Of a DNA stretch of 64,000 nucleotides, positions 56,291 through 64,000 are shown piece by piece. The stretch comes from Photobacterium obscurum (GTDB taxonomy: Bacteria > Pseudomonadota > Gammaproteobacteria > Enterobacterales > Vibrionaceae). Within the stretch, counting starts at the first letter, position 1. The number at the start of each line of letters is the position of its first letter. The position numbers and the translations under genes were made by a program. The stretch covers positions 1-64,000 of the forward strand of contig NZ_JAKRRW010000005.1 in assembly GCF_026191635.1 (NCBI RefSeq). The letters run 5' to 3'. The notes beneath the pieces are model-generated. The model was not told where the DNA came from and searched no databases. It saw nothing but the letters and a program-made list of their open reading frames with translations.

Positions 56291-56957
56291 TATTCATTTC
56301 CACCCTACAAATGAAACTCTAGCTCTATATGCTTCTGGCGATCTTGACTCGGCGTCGAGCATTATGATGAGTGCCCATTTGGAATTTTGCAGCCACTGCC
56401 GACATCGAGTTGCTGATATGGAAGAAAACTTGGCCAGAGAACTGGATCTTTCAACTGCAGAACCGCTGTCTAACGACATGAATGCAATGCTTGAAAAAAT
56501 CCTGGCCCACAGCCCTGAACCACAACTGGAAACAAATGAGCCTACAGCAACCTATTTGGAACTTGATAACAGAAGGTTTCATCTGCCAAGGGTGCTACAA
56601 AATCATCAAGATCAAATCGGGCCATGGACACGCTTACCAGGAAAAATTAAACGAGCCCATGTTTCAACGGCCGGTCAGAGCAAGATGAACTTCATCTATA
56701 TGGATTGTGACAGCGTTCTTCCGCAGCATACACATCAGGGGCAGGAAATTACCTTGGTACTTGCCGGGGAGTTTATGGACGAACAAGCCACCTATCGCCC
56801 AGGGGACTTCATCATCCAAACTTCAGAGCATAAACACTCACCCAAAACCCGAGCTGACCAAGACTGTCTTTGCTTGACGCTGCTTGATGCTCCACTGCAC
56901 TTTACCTCAGGGCTAGCCACATTGCTCAACCCGTTTAGCCAATTATTTTTTCGTTAA
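56283..56957 (+). CDS. ChrR-family zinc anti-sigma factor
   Basis: 224 residues. The N-terminal ZAS part has H32-x3-C36-x2-C39 plus His near residue 5-7, the zinc ligands of ChrR. A C-terminal cupin follows with HTHQGQE and GDFIIQTSEHKHS (metal site). ChrR holds the ECF sigma factor until singlet oxygen or related stress triggers release. Translationally coupled to the sigma gene. Confidence 0.92.
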   Translation: MTSIHFHPTNETLALYASGDLDSASSIMMSAHLEFCSHCRHRVADMEENLARELDLSTAEPLSNDMNAMLEKILAHSPEPQLETNEPTATYLELDNRRFHLPRVLQNHQDQIGPWTRLPGKIKRAHVSTAGQSKMNFIYMDCDSVLPQHTHQGQEITLVLAGEFMDEQATYRPGDFIIQTSEHKHSPKTRADQDCLCLTLLDAPLHFTSGLATLLNPFSQLFFR

Positions 56958-56980
56958 TTCATCGGGCTAGAGCCTCAAGT

Positions 56981-57011
56981 AAATGCCGTCCACCACAAAT
57001 GGACGGCATTT
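56981..57011 (+). terminator. Terminator after chrR
   Basis: AAATGCCGTCCA (56981-56992) is complementary to 57000-57011 around seven bases. Confidence 0.8.
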
Positions 57012-57392
57012 AAGCTGCTGATTTAAAAAAATAAGTTAGCCACCCGCGTTTACAGCGAAGGCATCAACGGTCTTTTAAATGGAGTCAGTCAGGTCAAAAC
57101 TGTTCATAAAACCATCAATTAGATTGTTTGCTCTAACCGGATTATCTACGCTCTGTCATGCATTCCTTCGGGAAATTCGTACCTAATGACTAGCGTCCTC
57201 GATTGGTACAAGGCCTCTCTCCATCACTAACCAACCATTGAAGAGGCCTTCTTCTCCGCTCTACGTCCCAGAAGCATTATAGCTTTCCCAAATCTGCTAT
57301 TTAAGCCACAGCCGCTCAAAGCTAAGCGATGTATACTGACATGTGGGTTTAGTCTAAATATCTTAAAAGAAACAGCAGCATAAGGATGGAAC
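57012..57392. other. Intergenic region with second hairpin
   Basis: About 380 bases before the yjfC-like gene. AAGGCCTCT (57210-57218) and AGAGGCCTT (57242-57250) form another stem followed by CTTCTCC. The space between this and the chrR terminator could hold a small RNA, but no promoter is convincing. Confidence 0.35.
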
Positions 57393-58556
57393 ATGCTTCG
57401 AATTGATAGTAAGGAACGGCCACACTGGCGAGATCTTGCCAAGGAATACGGGTTTGGATTCCATAGCATGTATGACCAGCCTTACTGGGATGAAACGGCC
57501 TACTATCAATTCACTCTGGAGCAGATCGAGCGTGATCTTGAAGATCCCACCGAAGAAATCCATCAAATGTGCCTCGACGTTGTCGATACGGTTGTTCGCA
57601 ACGAGTTCTGGCTGCAGCGATTCCAAATCCCTGAATCGATGTGGCAAAACGTGCTTGATTCCTGGCAGCGCAATGAGCCTTCGCTCTATTCCCGACTGGA
57701 TTTCGCCTATGACGGCAGTGGCCACGCCAAGCTGTACGAGAACAATGCCGACACGCCAACATCACTCTATGAGACTGGATTCTGGCAGTGGTTATGGCTG
57801 GAAGATCAGGTCGATAATGGTTCACTCCGGCGCGACGCCGATCAGTTTAACCTCCTGCAGGAGCTGCTGATGGGGCGCTTTCAGGAGCTAGCAACCCGAC
57901 AGCCCGGCCAGACGCTGCATTTTTCCTGCTGCAAAGACACAGTCGAAGATCGCGGCACCGTCCAGTATATGGAAGACTGCGCCAAGGAAGCCGGGCTCTC
58001 TACGGCGTTTGTGTATGTCGAGGATATTGGCCTCAATGGTAAAGGGGAGTTTACCGATCTCAAGGATCGTCCAATCCGCTGGATGTTCAAGCTCTACCCG
58101 TGGGAGTTCATGTTTCGCGAGAAATACGGCAAGCAGCTGAAGGATGCCAAGGTCAACTGGCTGGAGCCGATGTGGAAGTCGGTACTGAGTAACAAGGCCC
58201 TGTTGCCGCTGCTGTGGCAGAAGTTTGAAGGCCACCCCAACCTGCTACCCGCCTATTTCCCCGATGACCGGAAACTCGGCAACCTGCAAGACTATGTCAT
58301 CAAACCGATTTTTGCCCGTGAAGGGGCCAATATTGAGATTGTCCAGAAGGGCCGGCAGACACTGCGCACGGAAGGCCCTTATGGCGATGAAGGCGTGATC
58401 TACCAAGCCTATCACCCACTGCCAAAGTTTGGCGATTATTACACCCTGATCGGCAGCTGGTTGGTTGATGACAAAGCCGGTGGAATCTCAATTCGGGAAG
58501 ATACGTCACGCGTCACCCAGGACATGTCACGTTACCTTCCGCATGTAATTTTATGA
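57393..58556 (+). CDS. yjfC: Glutathionylspermidine synthase-like ATP-grasp ligase (YjfC/YgiC)
   Basis: 387 residues, the length of stand-alone YjfC/YgiC. The ATP-grasp pattern is visible: Y-E-N-N-A-D-T-P-T near 120, a lysine-containing nucleotide loop (YVIKPIFAREGANIEI) and a C-terminal YQAYHPLPKFG. The amidase half of E. coli Gss is absent, as in YjfC. These proteins have a ligase fold but their substrate is unresolved. Its usual cluster partners (yjfI to yjfM) lie at 40-44 kb. Confidence 0.88.
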   Translation: MLRIDSKERPHWRDLAKEYGFGFHSMYDQPYWDETAYYQFTLEQIERDLEDPTEEIHQMCLDVVDTVVRNEFWLQRFQIPESMWQNVLDSWQRNEPSLYSRLDFAYDGSGHAKLYENNADTPTSLYETGFWQWLWLEDQVDNGSLRRDADQFNLLQELLMGRFQELATRQPGQTLHFSCCKDTVEDRGTVQYMEDCAKEAGLSTAFVYVEDIGLNGKGEFTDLKDRPIRWMFKLYPWEFMFREKYGKQLKDAKVNWLEPMWKSVLSNKALLPLLWQKFEGHPNLLPAYFPDDRKLGNLQDYVIKPIFAREGANIEIVQKGRQTLRTEGPYGDEGVIYQAYHPLPKFGDYYTLIGSWLVDDKAGGISIREDTSRVTQDMSRYLPHVIL

Positions 58557-58609
58557 ACCAATGCCCACTAAGCTAAAGAGATTATATCGTCTCAATTGCA
58601 GTCAGGAGA

Positions 58610-59494
58610 CTACAGCCCACGTTGCCACTCCTGACGTAATGGCATCACATCCGGATGATTAATTGCCAAGTTCACCTGCTGCAACAATTTACCTTTGTCA
58701 CGTCCGAGGATACCTTTCAATACCAGGTAGTTCGACGCATGATCAGAACGAAATACCGTTTTTTCCAGCTCCAGATGCTCTAACAACCACTGCATTTCCT
58801 GAAACAGCTCCGGCTGGGTCAGCTGGCGGAACTTACCATCGAACCCCACCGCAAAGCGCTCTTCGCCGAACGGGAACGACACCACCAGTGTTGACAGGTA
58901 ATCCGGCTGCGCAGCATTCATCAGCTTTGCCGAGTTCAAAGCATGTTGCTGGCTTAGCTCCGGTCCGCCAAGGCCATTGAGGATCATCACCGAGCTTTTC
59001 ATCCCAGCCGCTTTGATCTTGTTCAGGGCCACCAGCGAAGATTCAAAGGATTCGCCCTTCTCTACCCGTTCCAGCACCTCATCATCACCGCTTTCACAAC
59101 CCACATACATCAGGCTAAGTCCCAGCTGGCGCAATTCTGCTAGCTGTTCGGTGGTCTTGTTGGTCAGGTTACGCGGTAGACAGTAGCTGGAAATCCGCTG
59201 CACACCGGGCAGGTACTGGTTGATCAGCTCGCAAATTTGTTTCAGGCGGTGGAAAGGCAGTGTCATCGCATCACCGTCGGCAAGGAAAACTCGGTGCACC
59301 CGTACGCCAGATTCCGCGATAGCCTGGAGTTCCTGCTCGATAACCTCAGGCTTTTTCGGTCGAAACTTCTTCTGCGGCTGGGTATACATATCGCAGAAAG
59401 TACAACGGTTGTGGCTACAACCATTGGTCACTTGCAATATCAATGACTTCCACTCTGAGGGTGGACGAAATACGGGTTCGATATAGTCGAGCAT
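58610..59494 (-). CDS. Radical SAM protein
   Basis: 294 residues. The iron-sulfur site reads C26-x4-C31-x2-C34, one residue longer than the usual C-x3-C-x2-C. A radical SAM TIM barrel follows (FLADGDAMTLP, GCESGDDEVLERV, LNGLGGPEL). Stand-alone; the substrate is unknown. The family is often annotated only as radical SAM protein. Confidence 0.85.
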   Translation of the reverse strand: MLDYIEPVFRPPSEWKSLILQVTNGCSHNRCTFCDMYTQPQKKFRPKKPEVIEQELQAIAESGVRVHRVFLADGDAMTLPFHRLKQICELINQYLPGVQRISSYCLPRNLTNKTTEQLAELRQLGLSLMYVGCESGDDEVLERVEKGESFESSLVALNKIKAAGMKSSVMILNGLGGPELSQQHALNSAKLMNAAQPDYLSTLVVSFPFGEERFAVGFDGKFRQLTQPELFQEMQWLLEHLELEKTVFRSDHASNYLVLKGILGRDKGKLLQQVNLAINHPDVMPLRQEWQRGL

Positions 59495-59561
59495 AAGGCT
59501 TCCTATTTAGCGATAATAGCTACCGAAATGTTATCCTATGTTTTCTATCAGCAAGAATAGT

Positions 59562-60455
59562 CTATGCCCGGCGCCAGGCAAGCTTAGAGAGGAGCAGCAC
59601 CTCGAGCGTACACAATATTAAGCCCAGCCATATAAAACTGAAACTAACCACTTTCACCTGATCTAACACTTCGCCAAAGATACAGACCGCCAGCAAAAAC
59701 TGGAGGCTGGGTTCGATATATTGGGTTAAGCCAATCATCGTCAACGTTGTTCGCTCAACTGCCAGGGCAAAAAACACCAATGGCAAAAGGGTAACTGGAG
59801 CCGCCCCTGCATACAGCCAGAAAGTGGCCATATCGCCGGCCAATACCGTCGAACTCTGGTTCAGATATCCAAGCAACACATAACCCAACGCAAACGGCAT
59901 CAGCAATGTCACCTCTACCGACATGGAAGTTAGTGAGTCGAACCGGATAAACTTTTTGGTTAACCCATAAAGCGCAAAAAAACTGCCCATGACGAGCGAC
60001 AACCAAGGAAGCTCACCATAGAAGTAGACTTGATAACCAATACCGCAAACGGCAAGTATCACCGCCATTTTTTGCGCCCAAGTAAGCCTGTCTTTAAGAA
60101 ACAGCACCCCAAAGGCAATGGAGAACAGTGGATTAATAAAATAGCCCAGGCTTGCAGCCAATACCTTGTCATTGGTTATCGCCCACGTAAAGGCATACAG
60201 TGAAACGCAGTTAAGGATTCCGGCGAGAAAACATAAGCACAGTGACTGCTTATTCTTCATCGCCAGGGAAAAAGACAGGCTGGGTATCTTCAGGCACTTT
60301 AGGATCAATAGCATTAATGGTACTGAGAAGATAATTCTCATTGCTATTAATTCATTGGTATCAGCCTGAGGCAAAAACTGAAAGTACAGGGGTAGCAGCC
60401 CCCATAAGACAAACGCTATGGTCGCTATAATATTGCCATGTATTCGAGCAAACAT
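59562..60455 (-). CDS. rarD: EamA/RarD-family permease
   Basis: 297 residues from the ATG at 60455, which has GGAAGGG upstream; a frame extending to 60485 lacks a site. About ten hydrophobic helices with RarD-like features (ATIAFVLWGLLPLYF, AASLGYFINPL, QYIEPSLQFLLAV). RarD proteins were first linked to chloramphenicol sensitivity; the transported compound is not defined. It lies downstream of the chemoreceptor gene in the same direction. Confidence 0.9.
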   Translation of the reverse strand: MFARIHGNIIATIAFVLWGLLPLYFQFLPQADTNELIAMRIIFSVPLMLLILKCLKIPSLSFSLAMKNKQSLCLCFLAGILNCVSLYAFTWAITNDKVLAASLGYFINPLFSIAFGVLFLKDRLTWAQKMAVILAVCGIGYQVYFYGELPWLSLVMGSFFALYGLTKKFIRFDSLTSMSVEVTLLMPFALGYVLLGYLNQSSTVLAGDMATFWLYAGAAPVTLLPLVFFALAVERTTLTMIGLTQYIEPSLQFLLAVCIFGEVLDQVKVVSFSFIWLGLILCTLEVLLLSKLAWRRA

Positions 60456-60481
60456 AATACCCTTCCTGTCATCAAGCGAAA

Positions 60482-62353
60482 TCAAACAATAAATTTGTTC
60501 AACAACGTTTCTTGCTGCTGAACTTTCAAAACCTGCTCATTCATTTGCAGAGAAGACTCATGAGCCCGATCCGACACTTGCTGGGAAAGATCTTTTATCT
60601 TGACCGTATTGTTGTTGATTTCTTCCGCGACCAAACTCTGCTCTTCTGCCGCAGAGGCAATTTGAAGGTTCATGTCAGAAATTTGGATAATGGACTGCTT
60701 AATTTGATTAAGCGCTCCACCAGCTTCAAGTGCCTTCGCGACGGCTTCGTCGGTCAGAGCTTTACTTTTTTCCATAACGCTGGTGGCTGAGCGAGCCCCG
60801 GACTGAAGTTGGGCAATCATGCTGTGGATTTCAGTTGTCGACTGCTGGGTACGCTGCGCCAATGTTCGAACTTCATCCGCGACAACGGCAAAGCCTCGGC
60901 CTGAATCACCGGCTCTGGCAGCTTCAATAGCTGCGTTAAGTGCCAGTAGATTAGTTTGGTCTGCAATCTCATTGATCACCGAAAGAATCGACTCAATATT
61001 TCCCGTTGCGCTTTCCAAGTCCTGAACAACAACAACCGTCTCATCAATTTGCTGAGCCAGAGTACTTATCGCGTCGGTAGTATGGGAGACAACATTAACG
61101 CCATCTTCGGCAGCTTTATCTGCCTCTTGTGCAGCAGCAGCGGCTCCCTGTGCATTGCCCGCAACACCTGAAGAGGTCGAAGCCATTTCATTCATTGCCG
61201 TCGCCAGCTGCTCCACTTCCGCCAGCTGATTCGTAATATCCGTCGCTGTCAGCTTGGCGCCCTGGGTTGTAACCTCGGCACCTGAGCCAATTTCAGCCCC
61301 AAGGAGCTTGGTTTCTTGAATAAGGAACTGCAATTTGCCAGTAAATGCATTGAAATTCGTCGCTAGCTCGGAAAATTCAATATCTGTATTGGTATCTAAC
61401 CTGCGAGTAAGGTCGCCTTGTCCTGAAGCCACATCCTCCATTGCCTCATTTAACCCCCCCAATGGGCGCATAAAGTACCTGAGCAAAAACACCAATGCGA
61501 GAACAGAGATCAACACGAAGGCAACTGTCATCATCATTGATGACGAGCGCAGCTGAATTATCGATGAATACGCCTTTTCATAGTCAAGAATTACACCGAC
61601 ATACCAATCCTGACTATCAATAGGCGTAAAGCCGATATAGGTTGGCTTACCTTTATAATCGATGAGCTTATAGTTTTCACTGATATCTTGATTACCAATA
61701 AACTCTTTAAGCTTTTTACCAACTAAATTCTGGTCCGGATGAGAAACTATCGTTCCCCCTTTATTGACCATGAATATGTAGCCGGCATCAAATAAGGAGA
61801 TCTGGTTGATGGTGTCAGATAGAAGATCCAAATTTAGATCATAAAAAATAGCCGCATCAAAACTACCATTATTATAAACAGGCGTAGCAATCGAGACTAA
61901 AATACTACCCGTATCCCCCATGTAAGGAGCCGTAATAATAGTTTTACCCTCACTTTTTGCACGTCTGTACCATGGCCGAGTTCTCGGATCATACAAACTG
62001 CCCGGCTGCCAATTAGGATTGTTGCTCTGGATACGACCATCGCTCTCAAACCCCATGCCTATCAAGGAAAAAGCTTCCTTGGCAACCAGCTTATTAATCA
62101 CGCTCGCAATATGGCCCGTAGAAATGTCGTCCTCTATAACCTGTGCGGTATAGGTAGCCAATTGCGATTTTGACACAATTTCACTATCGACTGTCGTTTT
62201 TACACCATTAACAATTTCTGCAATGCTTTGGTGAATAAATGGCTCAACTTGCGATTTAACCTGTTTGTATTGCTGAAGAGATAATACTGACAGAGCAATA
62301 AACACAATGATGGATGATATAAATACAACCTTGTGCTGAAATTTTATTTTCAT
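60482..62353 (-). CDS. Methyl-accepting chemotaxis protein with amino-acid-type dCache
   Basis: 623 residues. TM1 is at about 8-26, dCache at about 30-265, TM2 at about 275-295, then HAMP and a signalling domain with the conserved tip near 465 ([18 protein letters not shown]). Y121, R126, W128, Y129, Y144 and D172 match the residue pattern described for amino-acid-binding dCache domains such as PctA. Probable L-amino-acid or amine chemoreceptor; ligand range unproven. Confidence 0.93.
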   Translation of the reverse strand: MKIKFQHKVVFISSIIVFIALSVLSLQQYKQVKSQVEPFIHQSIAEIVNGVKTTVDSEIVSKSQLATYTAQVIEDDISTGHIASVINKLVAKEAFSLIGMGFESDGRIQSNNPNWQPGSLYDPRTRPWYRRAKSEGKTIITAPYMGDTGSILVSIATPVYNNGSFDAAIFYDLNLDLLSDTINQISLFDAGYIFMVNKGGTIVSHPDQNLVGKKLKEFIGNQDISENYKLIDYKGKPTYIGFTPIDSQDWYVGVILDYEKAYSSIIQLRSSSMMMTVAFVLISVLALVFLLRYFMRPLGGLNEAMEDVASGQGDLTRRLDTNTDIEFSELATNFNAFTGKLQFLIQETKLLGAEIGSGAEVTTQGAKLTATDITNQLAEVEQLATAMNEMASTSSGVAGNAQGAAAAAQEADKAAEDGVNVVSHTTDAISTLAQQIDETVVVVQDLESATGNIESILSVINEIADQTNLLALNAAIEAARAGDSGRGFAVVADEVRTLAQRTQQSTTEIHSMIAQLQSGARSATSVMEKSKALTDEAVAKALEAGGALNQIKQSIIQISDMNLQIASAAEEQSLVAEEINNNTVKIKDLSQQVSDRAHESSLQMNEQVLKVQQQETLLNKFIV

Positions 62354-62396
62354 AAGTAGAAGACTTAAAGTTAATTAATGTTTATTGTGGTTTTAT

Positions 62397-62672
62397 TTAC
62401 CTATGTAACTTTACGATATTGTTTGAACGTGAATCTGACCAGATCAATATGTTTCGGTAGTAGTGTTTAAGCAATACAAAGAACAGGCTAAGCAATATAA
62501 ACATCGTTGTAATAAGGTGACTACTATCTTTCACTTCTGATGATGAAAAGCTGAGAATAATACCTACCCCTATACCTATTAGACATAATAGCTGTAACAT
62601 CGGATAAGAAAGATAGTAAAAAGACTTAAGACTGAACAGAATAGAGAACAATCCTTTTTTCAGTGCTCTCAA
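62397..62672 (-). CDS. Small membrane protein, two or three helices
   Basis: 91 residues from a TTG preceded by GGGGG. Hydrophobic helices at about 22-42 and 50-70, then a basic, polar tail (SDSRSNNIVKLHR). No family recognised. It precedes the chemoreceptor gene by 43 bases in the same direction and may be co-transcribed. Start codon uncertain. Confidence 0.45.
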   Translation of the reverse strand: MRALKKGLFSILFSLKSFYYLSYPMLQLLCLIGIGVGIILSFSSSEVKDSSHLITTMFILLSLFFVLLKHYYRNILIWSDSRSNNIVKLHR

Positions 62673-62849
62673 AATACCCCCTTCTACTTATCAACACACT
62701 ATAAATAACAAGATAAATTCACAACTCGACATGAAACAAACCGTATCCAGAAATTAAGGTGTCAAAGTAGTATTTAAGACTGGCAGTGGCCAGTACATAT
62801 ACAAGCCTCTGCCATCATAGTAGGAAATAATTACAATTAGGTTAGCACT

Positions 62850-64000
62850 CTAATTTTTATCAAGCTGCTGCTCGACCAGCGTCTGCCAGTAGTGCACCCC
62901 TTTCATCAGAATATTGTCATTAAAGTCGTAGTTAGGATTATGCAATGCGGTACCACCACATTCTCCCTGACCATTACCGACAAGAATGTAACACCCTTTC
63001 ACCTCTCGCAGCATGAAAGAGAAGTCCTCACTGATAGTAAAAGGTTCACAGCTTCCATTCACGTTTTCAGCTCCCACGACAGCCTCGGCAGCTTTAATAG
63101 CTTGAGCGGTCTCTTCCGGAGTATTGATGGTAGAAAGGAAGCTGTTGTTGAACTGGTACTTATAGTCCACGCCTGCCGACATACACTGACCAGCGACAAC
63201 ACGTTCAATAGCTTTTTCAATCTTATGGAGGGCTTCATCCGTAAAGCTACGGGTATCGCCCGTAATCTTCACCTGAGATGGAATAACATTCACAGTTCCG
63301 TTTGTAGCAAACTCTGTGACTGAAATAACGGCGGTTTCATTAATCGCACTTAGGTTACGCGATACAATCGTCTGCATTGCCGTCACAATTTGTGCACCGA
63401 CAACAATCGGATCGGTGCCCATATGCGGCATCGCAGCATGGCCACCGGTCGCAATAACATCAATCTCAAAACTACTCTCACTGGCCATCAGCGAACTAGG
63501 GCGAGTCAAAAACTGGCCTTCTGGAATGCCGGGTAAATTATGCATGGCATAAATTGCATCCATATGCCAGCGAGTAAACAGACCATCTTCAATCATGGCT
63601 TTTGCACCAGTACCACGTTCTTCATCTGGCTGAAAGATAAAGTAGACGGTGCCATCAAAGTTTTTGCTCTTGGATAACTCGTGTGCGGCGGCAAGCAGCA
63701 TTGCTGTATGACCATCATGACCGCAAGCGTGCATAGCCCCATCGTGAACGGAGGCGTGATCAAATGTATTAGCCTCACAGATACGCAGTGCATCCATATC
63801 GGCACGCAGGCCAATAGAACGGTCGCTATCTCCACATTTTAAAATCCCGACAACACCTGTACCACCAATACCGCGATGAACGTCAAGCCCAAACTCTTCT
63901 AGTTTGCTGGCCACAAACTCTGATGTTTTATACTCTTCCGTACCAAATTCAGGGTGTTTATGTAAGTGACGACGCCAGTCGATAACGTTCTGTTCAATGG
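62850..64000 (-). CDS. M20-family amidohydrolase/peptidase (5' end outside window)
   Basis: Partial: the open frame continues to the window edge, where it reads ...DWRRHLHKHPEFGTEE, the typical N-terminal stretch of hippurate hydrolase/IAA-amino-acid hydrolase enzymes. Metal-site motifs include MHACGHDGHTAML, a catalytic EE region (PDEERGTGA) and MHNLPGIPEG. The family removes N-acyl groups from amino acids in the cytoplasm. Convincing family; exact substrate unknown. An internal GTG at 63914 is not the start. Confidence 0.9.
   Translation of the reverse strand, partial: IEQNVIDWRRHLHKHPEFGTEEYKTSEFVASKLEEFGLDVHRGIGGTGVVGILKCGDSDRSIGLRADMDALRICEANTFDHASVHDGAMHACGHDGHTAMLLAAAHELSKSKNFDGTVYFIFQPDEERGTGAKAMIEDGLFTRWHMDAIYAMHNLPGIPEGQFLTRPSSLMASESSFEIDVIATGGHAAMPHMGTDPIVVGAQIVTAMQTIVSRNLSAINETAVISVTEFATNGTVNVIPSQVKITGDTRSFTDEALHKIEKAIERVVAGQCMSAGVDYKYQFNNSFLSTINTPEETAQAIKAAEAVVGAENVNGSCEPFTISEDFSFMLREVKGCYILVGNGQGECGGTALHNPNYDFNDNILMKGVHYWQTLVEQQLDKN

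Noticed and set aside
57227..57469. Minus-strand 80-codon frame near yjfC
   Set aside because: Overlaps the yjfC-like start antisense and has no family resemblance.

Overview
The window reads as a piece of a Vibrionaceae genome (Vibrio, Photobacterium, Grimontia or a close relative), probably from the second chromosome. The pointers are a DUF3283 protein, an xapX-deoD pair, adjacent talB-tktB genes, a yjfIJKLM-type cluster with an inserted K+ channel gene, a norR/quinol nitric oxide reductase pair and an ECF sigma/ChrR pair. These are recognitions by eye; no database search was run, and the genus is not settled.

Layout. Positions 1-5304 are the right-hand end of an integrated element beside a tRNA-Ser(UGA) gene. 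A tyrosine recombinase starts just downstream of the tRNA 3' end. After it comes a tightly overlapping minus-strand operon: a second tyrosine recombinase, a 62-residue ORF, a MobV-like relaxase candidate and a KfrA-like protein. From 5.5 to 14.4 kb, all on the minus strand, are sixA, a response regulator/sensor kinase/sugar-binding-protein operon without transporter subunits, a DUF3283 protein, a large lipoprotein, a tail-anchored unknown protein and a small outer-membrane barrel. From 15 to 24.7 kb, on the plus strand, are xapX-deoD, a transposase-like zinc-ribbon protein, a hybrid sensor kinase, a LysR regulator, an ornithine/alanine-type racemase and a YfcC transporter. At 24.8-29.6 kb norR is divergent from norZ (qNOR), with NorR-type enhancers and a sigma-54 promoter between them, followed by two small membrane-protein genes. 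At 29.6-35.3 kb is a five-gene tripartite efflux operon (MFP, TolC-like, two permeases, ATPase).

The second half starts with talB-tktB (36-39 kb), a TetR gene and the yjf envelope-stress cluster (40.2-44.2 kb). Next come a di-haem cytochrome c peroxidase lipoprotein, a divergent SDR/LysR pair, a small barrel protein, a low-molecular-weight phosphatase-like protein and a divergent metallo-beta-lactamase-fold/TetR pair with twin operators. The last part holds a chemoreceptor, a small secreted protein, a DUF4397 lipoprotein, a LON-like/ECF sigma/ChrR cluster, a yjfC-like ATP-grasp ligase, a radical SAM protein, RarD, a second chemoreceptor with an amino-acid-sensing signature, a small membrane protein and the 3' part of an M20 peptidase gene cut by the window end.

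Themes. Many genes sense or respond to the outside: two chemoreceptors, two sensor kinases, NorR, ECF sigma/ChrR, and several LysR and TetR regulators. The strongest candidates for something under-described are the tRNA-Ser element module, the transporter-less kinase/binding-protein operon, the racemase/YfcC unit, the metallohydrolase/TetR unit with paired operators, and a 47-residue membrane protein translationally coupled to nitric oxide reductase. No CRISPR array, rRNA or complete insertion sequence was seen.
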